From Silicimonas sp963779765 (GTDB taxonomy: Bacteria; Pseudomonadota; Alphaproteobacteria; Rhodobacterales; Rhodobacteraceae), in the NCBI GenBank assembly GCA_963779765.1, contig CAVZZP010000001.1, positions 558,001 to 622,000 on the forward strand: 64,000 nucleotides of DNA. Reading direction: 5' to 3'. The notes under the pieces were generated by a model. It ran no database searches and had not been told where the DNA came from. It saw only the letters and a program-made list of their open reading frames with translations. The position numbers were made by a program, and so were the translations under genes. This document shows positions 26,158-36,742 of the stretch, piece by piece. The number at the start of each line of letters is the position of its first letter. Within the stretch, counting starts at the first letter, position 1.

Positions 26158-26564
26158 AGTTTCAACGTCCTATTGGACAGGTAGCAATAAATTAATGAAA
26201 GATCTTGGTTGGCTTGACCGGATTCAAATTTAGCTGAAGCGTTCCTAACACATAGTCAGGCTTCTTTTGCGGCAGTAAGCTTCAGACCATTAACCACAAA
26301 TCATGGCCTTTAAAAAACTTCCGGCCCACAGTAATTAGGTGGCGGACCCTTGATAACAGCTATTCTAGACGGAAGCCAACAGTCATGCGAACTAAATCGG
26401 TGCCTCTAGCGGGCTTCTAACCGGAAATCTGCTCAGCAACGAAGCTCTCGCTCCTGATCCTGTGATAGGAGTATATCGTTAAATCCAATGAACTGATTAT
26501 GGGAATCAAACATGCCGCGTATCACCGTCATGTCAAATTCCGCGCCATCTCACTCCTCCAACCC

Positions 26565-28388
<1,824 letters not shown>

Positions 28389-28457
28389 GGGCGAGGATAT
28401 GTAGGGGTTTGGGTGTTTTGTCGAGGGGTCGAAAGGAGCCGCGCTTGCATGGGAAAA

Positions 28458-28479
28458 GGCGGGGTGAACCCCGCCCTAC
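28458..28479 (-). repeat. REP element 6, at the stop of the kinase-like gene
   Basis: Identical to element 1 in minus orientation. Its TAG (28478-28476) is the stop codon of the 28476-29168 gene (FMAT-stop). Confidence 0.85.
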
Positions 28480-29168
28480 GTGGCCATGAACCTCAGGAAC
28501 GGGCCCACGCCGTCGAATTCGCGGTTGCCGTGGAGGAGGCGCCTAACCGGCCAGAGGAGGTGGCCAAGGGGCGCGAAGAGACGGGCGCGGCGGCGGGCGG
28601 TCTCCCAGGTGTCGGGGGCTGCGGCGGCGACATAGGCGTCGCGGGCGACGGTCAGGGCGGGAAGGTCGCCTCCGGTTTCGACGGCGACGGAGAAGAGAAA
28701 GACGAGGAGGTCCAGGGCGGCGTCGCCTTTCCCTGCCCTCTCGAAGTCGAGGAAGGTGATGTCGCCGCCGCGAAGACAGATGTCCTTGAGGCCGGGGCGG
28801 CCGTGGGTTTCGGCCGCCGCGTGGAAGGCGGCGAGCGCCTTGGCGGCGCGGGTCAGGGCGTCGAGGAAGGCCGGGTCGGCGGGAGATCGGCGGGCCATGC
28901 CACGGATCGGCACGCCCACGTCTTCGGTCACGACGAAGCCCTCCCCCGAGGCGACGATGCGCGGCACGGGCAGGCCGTTCGCGGCGAAGCGTTCATGAGC
29001 GGCGCGCTCGCGGGCGAAGGCCGCGCGGGGGTCGCCCTTCTGAAGCCTCATGCGCGAGGACAGGCTTTCAGGGCGCTTGATCCAGAAGGTGCGGCCTTCG
29101 GCCTCGACCTTCTCGATCCGGGGTCCGTCGGTCTGTCCGCGTGCCGCGAGGGTGTCGGCGAGGGTCAC
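28476..29168 (-). CDS. kinase-like phosphotransferase (LPS kinase/InaA-like fold)
   Basis: 230 residues from a GTG at 29168. It resembles small protein-kinase-fold phosphotransferases: an N-lobe Lys in RTFWIKRPES, a Glu-bearing helix (AFARERAAHERFAANGLPVPRIV), a catalytic-loop-like HGRPGLKDICLRGGDITFLDFERA with the DFE metal site, then DLLVFLFSV. This order fits the lipopolysaccharide-kinase/InaA family better than aminoglycoside kinases. The catalytic loop lacks a clear Asp (HGRPGLKDI), so activity is uncertain. The stop codon lies in a REP element. gnd starts upstream on the same strand, with 4 bases between the genes. Confidence 0.65.
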   Translation of the reverse strand: MTLADTLAARGQTDGPRIEKVEAEGRTFWIKRPESLSSRMRLQKGDPRAAFARERAAHERFAANGLPVPRIVASGEGFVVTEDVGVPIRGMARRSPADPAFLDALTRAAKALAAFHAAAETHGRPGLKDICLRGGDITFLDFERAGKGDAALDLLVFLFSVAVETGGDLPALTVARDAYVAAAAPDTWETARRRARLFAPLGHLLWPVRRLLHGNREFDGVGPFLRFMAT

Positions 29169-29172
29169 GCGC

Positions 29173-30567
29173 CTAGTCGGCCCAGGGGCCGTGGAAGCCC
29201 GAACCGTCCCGGTCGATGCGCTTGAAGCCGTGGCGTCCGAAGAAGTCGCGCTGCGCCTGGATCAGGTCGGCTGTGCCGCGCGCGCGGCGCATGGCGTCGA
29301 ACCACGACAGCGCCGCCGACATGGCCGGGACGGGCTGGCCGGTCTCGGCGGCGCGGGCGACGGTGCGGCGCAGCGCGGGCGTCGTGGCGCGCAGGGTGTC
29401 GGCGAAGGCGGGGGCGAGGAAAAGCTGGCCCTCGGGCAGGCCGTCGCGGATCGCGGTCGCGATATCGTCGAGGAGTGCCGAGCGGATGATGCAGCCGGCC
29501 CGCCAGATCTCGGCCACGCGGGCAAGGTCGACGGACCAGTCGAAGGCCTCGGACGCGGCCTGGAGGAGCGAGAAGCCCTGGCCGTAGCCTATGACGCGCG
29601 CCGCGAGGACGGCGTCGTGGAGCGTTGCGTCGTCGAGACCGGGCGCTTGGCTTTCGCCGGGGAAGGCTGCCTCGCCCGCCGCGCGGGTCGCGACCTGGGC
29701 GGATATGGCGCGGGCGGCGACGGCGGCTTCGATGGCGGTGGCGCTTTGCCCGAGCTTCAGGGCCTCGATCACCGTCCAGCGGCCGGTGCCTTTCTGGCCC
29801 GCGCTGTCGAGGATGACGTCGAGGATGGGTCTGCCGGTGTCGCTGTCGGAGGTGGCGAGGATCTCGGCCGTGATCTCGACAAGGTAGCCCTTCAGGGCCC
29901 CGTCGTTCCAGTCGCGGAACACGGGGGCGAGGTCGGCGGGCGCACGGCCGTCGGCGCGCATCAGGCCCGTGACCTCGGCCAGCACCTGCATGTCGGCGTA
30001 TTCGATGCCGTTGTGGACGGTCTTGACGAAGTGCCCCGCCCCGTCCGGCCCCAGGCGTGCGGCGCATGGGTCGCCCTCGTAGCGGGCCGCGATGGCGGTG
30101 ACGATGTCGGAGATGCGGTCCCACGCCTTTTGCGGGCCGCCGACCATGATGGACGGTCCGTGACGCGCGCCCTCTTCTCCGCCCGAGACGCCCATGCCGA
30201 TGAACTCGATGCCCTTGTCCGCGAGCGCGGCATGGCGGCGGCGGGTGTCGTTGAAGTCGGCGTTGCCGGCGTCGACGATGCAGTCGCCCGGATCGAGGTG
30301 TGGCGCGAGGCCGTCGATGACCTGATCGACCGGATCACCGGCCGCGACCATGATGATGACGGTGCGCGGACTGTCGACCTGGGCCGCGAGAGCGGCAAGG
30401 CTGTCGGTCGGCGTCATGGCGGCGGCGAGATCGCCCGCGTCTCGCATCACCTCGTCGGTGACGCTGCCGGTGCGGTTGTGGACGGCGATCGGAAAGCCCT
30501 TTTCGGCGATGTTCATCGCCAAAGCTGCCCCCATCGTCCCCAGTCCCGTCAGTCCGATCCGTGCCAT
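29173..30567 (-). CDS. gnd: 6-phosphogluconate dehydrogenase (decarboxylating)
   Basis: A 464-residue protein from the ATG at 30567. The NADP-binding loop is GLGTMG (8-13), substrate residues are in GMGVSGGEEGARHGPSIMVGG, and the catalytic Lys/Glu region is GAGHFVKTVHNGIEYADMQ. Length and motifs match the long dimeric form. It oxidises 6-phosphogluconate to ribulose 5-phosphate with NADPH. No zwf or pgl gene is adjacent. The kinase-like gene follows 4 bases after its stop, and a methyltransferase gene lies 11 bases upstream. Confidence 0.95.
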   Translation of the reverse strand: MARIGLTGLGTMGAALAMNIAEKGFPIAVHNRTGSVTDEVMRDAGDLAAAMTPTDSLAALAAQVDSPRTVIIMVAAGDPVDQVIDGLAPHLDPGDCIVDAGNADFNDTRRRHAALADKGIEFIGMGVSGGEEGARHGPSIMVGGPQKAWDRISDIVTAIAARYEGDPCAARLGPDGAGHFVKTVHNGIEYADMQVLAEVTGLMRADGRAPADLAPVFRDWNDGALKGYLVEITAEILATSDSDTGRPILDVILDSAGQKGTGRWTVIEALKLGQSATAIEAAVAARAISAQVATRAAGEAAFPGESQAPGLDDATLHDAVLAARVIGYGQGFSLLQAASEAFDWSVDLARVAEIWRAGCIIRSALLDDIATAIRDGLPEGQLFLAPAFADTLRATTPALRRTVARAAETGQPVPAMSAALSWFDAMRRARGTADLIQAQRDFFGRHGFKRIDRDGSGFHGPWAD

Positions 30568-30578
30568 GCCGTCTCCCG

Positions 30579-31271
30579 TCAGATTTTGTGAATGACCGCC
30601 ACCTGGTCGCGTCGGGTCTTGGTGTAATGGGTCTGGAACACGAAACAACCCGAGATCATGGGAGCCACGGCGCGAAACGCCTGTTGGGTGGCGCCATCGC
30701 GGTGACGGAATTCGCGGGTCTCGGCGAAACCGCGAAAGAGCTGCGCGGTCTTGGTGATGCCCGGCTTCTCGAAGGTTTCGGGCTGCCAGCGCAGGTCTTC
30801 GATGACGTAGAGCGCGCCCGACGGCATTTCGGGGAACAGTTCGAGGAAGGCGTTCTGCTGGTGGTGCGAGGCGTGGCTGGCGTCGTCGATGGCGATGTCG
30901 ACGGGCCCGATTTCGCGCGCTGCGCGGGCGATCTGGGCGCGGTCGTCCATGTCGCACTGGACGAAGCGGAACCTCGGGTGGTGAAACCACGAGAAGTCCG
31001 AGATATCGAGCCCGGTGATGCGGGCCTGCGAGAAATAGTCGAGCCACATGCGGATCGACGGCAGGTCGCGCGTCTCCCGCGAGGCATCCGCGCCGTGTTC
31101 GGGTCCGCCGATCAGGAGACCCATCTCGAGAAACGAGACGGGCCGGTCCCGGAAGGGGCGGAACAGCATGTCGTAAAGTTCGGTATAGCGGTGCTTTCGC
31201 GCGCCCTTGTCCGATCCATAGGTCTCGGCCAGGGCCGTCAGGCTGGGCTCGGGTACCGAGACATCTTCCAT
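30579..31271 (-). CDS. class I SAM-dependent methyltransferase
   Basis: 230 residues. YGSDKGARKHRYTELYDMLF followed by VSFLEMGLLIGGPEHG (motif I region), ITGLDISDF, FVQCDMDD and DIAIDDASHASHHQQNAF is the pattern of MycE-like and macrocin-type sugar O-methyltransferases, where the D and H residues bind metal. The acceptor may be a sugar, but that is inference. The stop lies 11 bases before gnd, same strand. Confidence 0.7.
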   Translation of the reverse strand: MEDVSVPEPSLTALAETYGSDKGARKHRYTELYDMLFRPFRDRPVSFLEMGLLIGGPEHGADASRETRDLPSIRMWLDYFSQARITGLDISDFSWFHHPRFRFVQCDMDDRAQIARAAREIGPVDIAIDDASHASHHQQNAFLELFPEMPSGALYVIEDLRWQPETFEKPGITKTAQLFRGFAETREFRHRDGATQQAFRAVAPMISGCFVFQTHYTKTRRDQVAVIHKI

Positions 31272-31336
31272 GGACTGCTCCCCTCTCTTTCCGGGGGGAG
31301 TTTAGGGTGCCGCGTGAGGCGGGTGAAGAGGTGTCG

Positions 31337-31948
31337 TCAGGCCGCGCGGGGCGCCATGACGTCGACGAGGGCGTCGACGAGCGCATCCTCGCGCAGGCGC
31401 AGCGGAGCGTTCAGCGCGTGGGCCATCGACATGCGCAGGACGAGGCCGAGAAGTGCGGTATGCATCGCGGCGGAGGCACGCCGGGCGTCTATCAGGCGTT
31501 CATAGCGGCCCTTGTCGACGAGCTTGGCGGCGAGGATGTCGTACATCTCGGTCGTGGCCGGGTGGATGCGGCCGAGCGTGGTCAGCATGGTGCCGTTGCG
31601 GCCGGGCCGCTGGCCGATCTGGGGCGTCACGTACATCAGGCGGAAGCGGTCGAGGTCCGAGGTGTGGAACACCGCGAGCGCGCCGATGAAGGCGCGGATG
31701 GCCTCGGACGCCGAGAGGTTCTTCGAAATGGCGCCCTTGCCGGCGGCACTTTCGGCCTCGAGCGCCGGGCGGACGAGCGCTTCGATCAGGCGGGCCTTGT
31801 TGGGGAACCAGTAGAGCACCGCCTGCTTCGAGACGCCGACGCGGATAGCAACGGCGTCGAAGGTAAGCTGGTCGGGCCCGTCGGCCTTAACGATGTCACG
31901 AGCGGCCGCAAGAATGCGTTCCGCGGTTTCGCCGCGCTTGGATGCCAT
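31337..31948 (-). CDS. TetR family transcriptional regulator
   Basis: 203 residues. The N-terminal DNA-binding domain is complete (AERILAAARDIV, then LTFDAVAIRVGVSKQAVLYWFPNKARLIEAL). The C-terminal ligand domain is helical and unassigned. The nearest genes are the methyltransferase 65 bases downstream on the same strand and rpsA upstream, and no divergent target gene is next to it, so the regulon is not evident. Confidence 0.88.
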   Translation of the reverse strand: MASKRGETAERILAAARDIVKADGPDQLTFDAVAIRVGVSKQAVLYWFPNKARLIEALVRPALEAESAAGKGAISKNLSASEAIRAFIGALAVFHTSDLDRFRLMYVTPQIGQRPGRNGTMLTTLGRIHPATTEMYDILAAKLVDKGRYERLIDARRASAAMHTALLGLVLRMSMAHALNAPLRLREDALVDALVDVMAPRAA

Positions 31949-32064
31949 CGTTACTTCCCCCGATACTCTTACCAGCGGTGAAGCTGTGACATGAGGAAAG
32001 GCCGTGGGATAGATGGCCTAATGTGCAGAAACCGATGGTTTCGCAGATGGGGACAGTGGACATG

Positions 32065-32088
32065 AAAAGGCCCCGCCGAAGCGGGGCC
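32065..32088 (-). terminator. rho-independent terminator of rpsA
   Basis: On the minus strand an eight-base stem GGCCCCGC/GCGGGGCC with a TTCG tetraloop is followed by TTTT. It lies 26 bases after the rpsA stop. Confidence 0.9.
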
Positions 32089-32113
32089 TTCTCGAACCGG
32101 CTGATCCGGTCTC

Positions 32114-33793
32114 TTACTTTTCGTCGCCCTTGAGCGCGGCGCCCAGAATGTCGCCGAGGGACGCGCCCGAGTTGGACGAACCGTATTGTTCCACGGCTTC
32201 CTTCTCTTCCGCGATCTCGCGGGCCTTGATCGAAAGGCCGAGGCGGCGCGTCTTGGGATCGACGTTGGTGACGCGGACGTCGACCTTGTCGCCGACCGAG
32301 AAGCGGTCGGGGCGCTGCTCGGAGCGGTCGCGGCTGAGGTCGGAGCGGCGGATGAAGGACTTCATGCCCTCGTATTCCACCTCGATGCCGCCGTCCTCGA
32401 TGGCCGTCACCACGACGGTGACGATCGAGCCGCGCTTCACGCCGTCGACGACTTCGGTGAAGCTGTCGTCCAGCGCCTTGATCGAGAGCGAGATACGCTC
32501 CTTGTCGACGTCGACCTCGGTGACGACGGCCTTGACCATGTCGCCCTTGCGGTAGTTCTGGATCGCCTCTTCGCCACGCTGGTCCCAGCTGATGTCCGAG
32601 AGGTGAACCATGCCGTCGATGTCGTTCTCGAGACCGATGAACAGACCGAATTCGGTGATGTTCTTGACCTCTCCCTCGACCGGAGTGCCCGACGGATGGG
32701 TCTCGGCGAAGACTTCCCACGGGTTGCGCATGGTCTGCTTGAGACCGAGCGACACGCGGCGCTTGGCGCTGTCGATCTCGAGCACCATGACGTCCACTTC
32801 CTGCGAGGTGGAGACGATCTTGCCCGGATGGACGTTCTTCTTGGTCCAGCTCATCTCGGAGACGTGGACGAGGCCCTCGACCCCCGGCTCCAGCTCCACG
32901 AAGGCGCCGTAGTCGGTGATGTTGGTGACGCGGCCCTGATGGACCGAGCCGAGCGGGAAGTTCGCCTCGACGGCATCCCACGGATCGGCCTGAAGCTGCT
33001 TCATGCCAAGCGAGATGCGGTGCGTCTCCTTGTTGATCTTGACGATCTGGACCTTCACGGTCTCGCCGATCGACACGATCTCGGAGGGGTGGTTGACGCG
33101 GCGCCAGGCCATGTCGGTGACGTGCAGAAGACCGTCCACACCGCCCAAATCGACGAAGGCGCCGTATTCGGTGATGTTCTTGACCACGCCGTCGACCGCC
33201 TGACCTTCCTCGATCTGGCTGATGACCTCGGCGCGCTGCTCGGCGCGGCTTTCCTCGAGGATCGCGCGGCGCGAGACGACGATGTTGCCGCGGCGGCGGT
33301 CCATCTTGAGGATCTGGAACGGCTGCTTCATGCCCATGAGCGGGCCGGCGTCGCGCACCGGGCGCACGTCGACCTGAGAGCCGGGCAGGAACGCCACGGC
33401 GCCGCCGAGGTCGACCGTGAAGCCACCCTTGACGCGGCCGAAGATCGCGCCTTCGACGCGCTGCTCGTCGGCATAGGCCTTCTCGAGACGGTCCCAGGCG
33501 GCCTCGCGGCGGGCCTTGTCACGGCTGATGACGGCTTCGCCCCGCGCGTTCTCGACTCGGTCGAGGTAGACCTCGACTTCGTCGCCGACCTGGATTTCGG
33601 CGGTCTCGCCGGGGTTCGCGAATTCCTTGAGATCGACGCGGCCTTCCATCTTGTAGCCGACGTCGATGATGGCCTGGCCCGCCTCGATGGCGATGACCTT
33701 GCCCTTTACGACAGACCCCTCGGAGGGGGTGTCGATGTCGAGGCTTTCATTAAGGAGGGCCTCGAATTCCTCCATGGATGTGGTGTGAGCCAT
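32114..33793 (-). CDS. rpsA: 30S ribosomal protein S1
   Basis: 559 residues with six S1 RNA-binding repeats; typical repeat ends are GGVDGLLHVTDMAWRR, PGVEGLVHVSEMSWTK and NDIDGMVHLSDISWDQ. The start ATG at 33793 gives MAHTTSMEEFEALLNES, the usual alphaproteobacterial N-terminus; the longer frame to 33934 lies in the leader. S1 brings mRNA to the 30S subunit. In many alphaproteobacteria cmk directly precedes rpsA; here a ZIP gene in the opposite orientation and an aldo/keto reductase gene lie between them. Confidence 0.97.
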   Translation of the reverse strand: MAHTTSMEEFEALLNESLDIDTPSEGSVVKGKVIAIEAGQAIIDVGYKMEGRVDLKEFANPGETAEIQVGDEVEVYLDRVENARGEAVISRDKARREAAWDRLEKAYADEQRVEGAIFGRVKGGFTVDLGGAVAFLPGSQVDVRPVRDAGPLMGMKQPFQILKMDRRRGNIVVSRRAILEESRAEQRAEVISQIEEGQAVDGVVKNITEYGAFVDLGGVDGLLHVTDMAWRRVNHPSEIVSIGETVKVQIVKINKETHRISLGMKQLQADPWDAVEANFPLGSVHQGRVTNITDYGAFVELEPGVEGLVHVSEMSWTKKNVHPGKIVSTSQEVDVMVLEIDSAKRRVSLGLKQTMRNPWEVFAETHPSGTPVEGEVKNITEFGLFIGLENDIDGMVHLSDISWDQRGEEAIQNYRKGDMVKAVVTEVDVDKERISLSIKALDDSFTEVVDGVKRGSIVTVVVTAIEDGGIEVEYEGMKSFIRRSDLSRDRSEQRPDRFSVGDKVDVRVTNVDPKTRRLGLSIKAREIAEEKEAVEQYGSSNSGASLGDILGAALKGDEK

Positions 33794-33892
33794 GTGGCTG
33801 TTCGTTTCCTTTGTCTTTGGTTTCACTGGCCGGGCGGTTGTCTCCGCCGGTCTTGGGTTGGTCTGGCGATCCGGGCGTGGTGCGAAACAAGA

Positions 33893-33915
33893 AGGGTCGG
33901 CTGTTGACCGACCCT
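33893..33915 (-). terminator. hairpin with T-rich tail in the rpsA upstream region
   Basis: AGGGTCGG and CCGACCCT pair around a seven-base loop. On the minus strand the hairpin is followed by TCTTGTTT, a weak T-tract. It lies 100 bases upstream of the rpsA start, so it could stop read-through from the cmk/aldo-keto reductase side or form part of a regulated rpsA leader. Confidence 0.5.
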
Positions 33916-34047
33916 GCCCAGTCTCTGCGCTCACGACTGTTCCGCCGCTTCGACGCGCGCTCTATAGGCGGATTGCGCTTCGCTGGCAAGGCCCGGAGGA
34001 GGGCACGGTCGGAACCCGCAGCGGGTGATCCGCGTCTTGCAGGCACT

Positions 34048-34743
34048 ATGACCGTCATTCTCGTCGTCGTCGTGACCTCAGCCTCCCTCATCGCGGGGGC
34101 GGCCTGGGGTGCGTACGGCAAGCTGCCCGAGTGGCTGGAAGGGTTCCTCGTGGCGCTGGCCGGAGGCGCGCTGATCGTGGCGATCATCCAGGAGATGGTG
34201 AACCCCGCCGTCGAAGTCCTGCCGATACCTTACGCGCTTGCGGGTGTGGCGTTAGGCGCCGCAGTCTTTACGGGCCTGGACTGGCTCGTCGAAAAGCTGA
34301 CTGCCGGGGGAACCTTCGGCCTTCTTCTCGCCGTGACGCTGGACGGCATTCCCGAGAACCTGGCCCTGGGGACCGCGCTGATCGGGTCGGGCGGGCTCGA
34401 GGTCGCCGCACTGGCGGGGTCGATCCTCCTGTCGAACCTGCCCGAGGCGGCGGGCGGCACCAAGCGGATGGTCGAAGGCGACCTCTCGAAGGGCGCGGCA
34501 GTCGGCGTCTGGACGGGAACGGCGGCTCTTCTGTCGGCCGCGGCACTTCTGGGCTATTACGCGCTGTCGGGAGTGGCCGACACCTCGCTTGCGGTCATCA
34601 AGTGCTTCGCCGCCGGGGCCGTCGTGGCGTCGCTTGCCATCGAAGTCTTTCCGCAGGCCTTCCGCGAGGATCGAAAGCTGTCGGGGATCGCCGCCGCAGT
34701 GGGGCTTATCCTGGCCTACTGGCTCTCGACGCTCGGCGGCTAG
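34048..34743 (+). CDS. ZIP family divalent metal transporter
   Basis: 231 residues with about eight membrane segments from the ATG at 34048. ZIP signatures are present in order: TLDGIPENLALG (helix 4, usually HGxPEN) and LLSNLPEAAGG (helix 5), which form the binuclear metal site. The His of the usual HG is an Asp here, as in several bacterial members. It probably moves Zn2+ or a similar cation. It is divergent from rpsA and its end overlaps the aldo/keto reductase gene by four bases. Confidence 0.82.
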   Translation: MTVILVVVVTSASLIAGAAWGAYGKLPEWLEGFLVALAGGALIVAIIQEMVNPAVEVLPIPYALAGVALGAAVFTGLDWLVEKLTAGGTFGLLLAVTLDGIPENLALGTALIGSGGLEVAALAGSILLSNLPEAAGGTKRMVEGDLSKGAAVGVWTGTAALLSAAALLGYYALSGVADTSLAVIKCFAAGAVVASLAIEVFPQAFREDRKLSGIAAAVGLILAYWLSTLGG

Positions 34744-35735
34744 CTGTAGCGCTCGGGCCCGACCCACTGGTCGGCCGAGTAGCGGTCGCCATGGGCCCAT
34801 CCGACCGGCAGCACCTTGTCGATGGCGGCGAGATCGCCGGGCGACAGGTCGATCTCGGCCCCGCGGACCAGTTCGGCGAAGTGTGCCGGCGACTTGGTCC
34901 CGGGAATCGGCAGGACGTGGTCGCCCTGAGCGATGAGCCAGGCGATGGCCAGAGCGGCGGCGGGTTCGCCCATCTCGCGGGCGAGCGCCCGGAAGCGGTC
35001 GGTCGCGGCGATGTTCAGGGCATAGTTCGGCGGCAGGAAGCGCGGGTTGCTGGCGGTGAAGACGAGGCCTTTCGCGGTCTCGAAAGAAAACGGCGCGTCG
35101 GTCAGGAAGGACCGGCCCACGGGCGAGAAGGCGACGAGCGTCGTGCCGAGGTCGCGGCAGGCCTGGACGAGGCCCAGTTCGGGCGCGCGCGTCGACAGCG
35201 AGTACTCCGACTGCACCGCGGCGATCGGCATGACGGAAGCGGCGCGGCGAAGCGTCGAGGGCGCGACCTCGGAGAGGCCGACGGCGCGCGTCTTGCCGGT
35301 CTTCAGGATCGCGGCGAGGCCTTCGGCGGTCTCCTCGACCGGGCGTTCGGCCTCGAGCCGATGGACATAGAACAGGTCGACATGATCGACGCCGAGGCGC
35401 TTGAGGCTGGCGTCGAGTTCGGATTCCAGGTGAGCGCGACTGTTGTCGAAGGCGCGCTGGCCATCCTTCCGGGTGATCCCGGCCTTCGTGGCGATGGTCG
35501 TCTCGCCTCGGGCTCCGGTGCGGGCGGCGAGCCAGGCGCCGATGATCTCTTCCGACCGGCCCATGCCGTAGACGTTCGAGGTGTCGATGTGGGTCACGCC
35601 CGCCTCGCGCGCGGCGTCGAGGATGGCGTGGCTTTCGTCCACCGTCGCGTCGCCGTAGACGCCGGCGAAGGACATTGCGCCGACGCCGAACTGCGAGACG
35701 AGAGGGCCGTTTACACCCAGGGTCGTGGTCTTCAT
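34740..35735 (-). CDS. aldo/keto reductase
   Basis: 331 residues forming an NADPH-dependent TIM barrel. The catalytic tetrad is readable: Asp in HIDTSNVYG, Tyr in the same motif, Lys in TIATKAG and His in DLFYVHRLE. The cofactor region near the end is PIPGTKSPAHFAE. The substrate cannot be predicted. Its start overlaps the cmk stop (ATGA), so it is co-transcribed with cmk. Confidence 0.9.
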   Translation of the reverse strand: MKTTTLGVNGPLVSQFGVGAMSFAGVYGDATVDESHAILDAAREAGVTHIDTSNVYGMGRSEEIIGAWLAARTGARGETTIATKAGITRKDGQRAFDNSRAHLESELDASLKRLGVDHVDLFYVHRLEAERPVEETAEGLAAILKTGKTRAVGLSEVAPSTLRRAASVMPIAAVQSEYSLSTRAPELGLVQACRDLGTTLVAFSPVGRSFLTDAPFSFETAKGLVFTASNPRFLPPNYALNIAATDRFRALAREMGEPAAALAIAWLIAQGDHVLPIPGTKSPAHFAELVRGAEIDLSPGDLAAIDKVLPVGWAHGDRYSADQWVGPERYS

Positions 35736-36349
35736 GCGTGTCGTTCCATGCGGTCGTGGACATGTGCGAGGGCGGCCTCGAGGGCGGCGTCGATGCTCAT
35801 GTCCGAGGTGTCGAGGAGGATGGCGTCCGGAGCCTGTTTCATCGGGGCATCGGCGCGGCCCGCATCGCGGGCGTCGCGCGCCTTCACGTCGGCCAGCACT
35901 TGGGCCTCGTCGGCGTCGTGGCCCGCCTGCGTGAGTTCGAGCCAGCGTCGGTGCGCGCGGATCTCGGCGCTGGCGGTGACGAAGAGCTTGGCCTCGGCCT
36001 CGGGGCAGATGACGGTGCCGATGTCGCGCCCGTCGAGGACGGCGCCGCCCTCGCGCCGGGCGAAGTCCTTCTGGAAGGCGACGAGGGCCGCGCGGACCTG
36101 CGGGTTCGCGGCGACCTCGCTTGCGGCCTCCGCCACTTCCTGCGTGCGGAGGTCGGGGCGCGACAGGTCCGAGATGCGCAGCGTCGACGCGGCGATCACG
36201 GCTGGCACCCCGTCGAGCATCCGCCGCCCAACGGCGCGATAGAGAAGCCCGGTGTCGAGATGCGCAAAGCCGAAGTGCGCGGCCAGCGCCCGCGATATGG
36301 TCCCCTTCCCCGCCGCAGCGGGTCCGTCGATGGCGACTGTGAAATTCAA
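35732..36349 (-). CDS. cmk: (d)CMP kinase
   Basis: A 205-residue P-loop kinase. The P-loop is IDGPAAAGKGT (8-18), substrate-binding residues are in FAHLDTGLLYRAVGRRM and LDGRDIGTVICP, and the lid is ARDARDAGRADAP. It phosphorylates CMP and dCMP. It heads a pair with the aldo/keto reductase gene. Confidence 0.95.
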   Translation of the reverse strand: MNFTVAIDGPAAAGKGTISRALAAHFGFAHLDTGLLYRAVGRRMLDGVPAVIAASTLRISDLSRPDLRTQEVAEAASEVAANPQVRAALVAFQKDFARREGGAVLDGRDIGTVICPEAEAKLFVTASAEIRAHRRWLELTQAGHDADEAQVLADVKARDARDAGRADAPMKQAPDAILLDTSDMSIDAALEAALAHVHDRMERHA

Positions 36350-36450
36350 GCGATATGTCCCCTGCTGAAGGGGAGAGTAGCGCAGGCGTTGGCGAGGCGG
36401 AACCCTGTGAGGACCGGATAGACGTCCACAGTCTTTCTTTGCTTTAGCGA

Positions 36451-36717
36451 TTAGTCGTCAAACCGATCTGTTTTTCTGTTCACCAACCATATCATCCCGG
36501 TCGTAATCGCGAAGTAGGAGTAATACGCGACCTGCACTATTGCAGGACTTATGTCGGTTCCCACTAAATAAGAAGAAACCAATACAATCGCTATTGACGC
36601 ACCGAAGAAAACGACGCGTATGAGCAGGTTTCTTGAGTTTCCGGGCCGACAAAGGATCAAAGGCGCGACGTTCAACATCAAGGCCAACGCCACTAGCATC
36701 AAGTAAAGGGCGGTCAC
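36451..36717 (-). CDS. small three-helix membrane protein of lower GC content
   Basis: 88 residues with three membrane segments (TALYLMLVALALMLNVAPLIL, LIRVVFFGASIAIVLVSSYLV, AIVQVAYYSYFAITTGMIWLV) and a charged tail (NRKTDRFDD). The DNA is visibly richer in A and T than its neighbours, which hints at recent acquisition. It lies 25 bases after metK on the same strand. No family is recognised. The gap 36350-36450 to cmk holds nothing I can identify. Confidence 0.5.
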   Translation of the reverse strand: MTALYLMLVALALMLNVAPLILCRPGNSRNLLIRVVFFGASIAIVLVSSYLVGTDISPAIVQVAYYSYFAITTGMIWLVNRKTDRFDD

Positions 36718-36742
36718 TCGACCACCGACAATGCCCGCTCCC

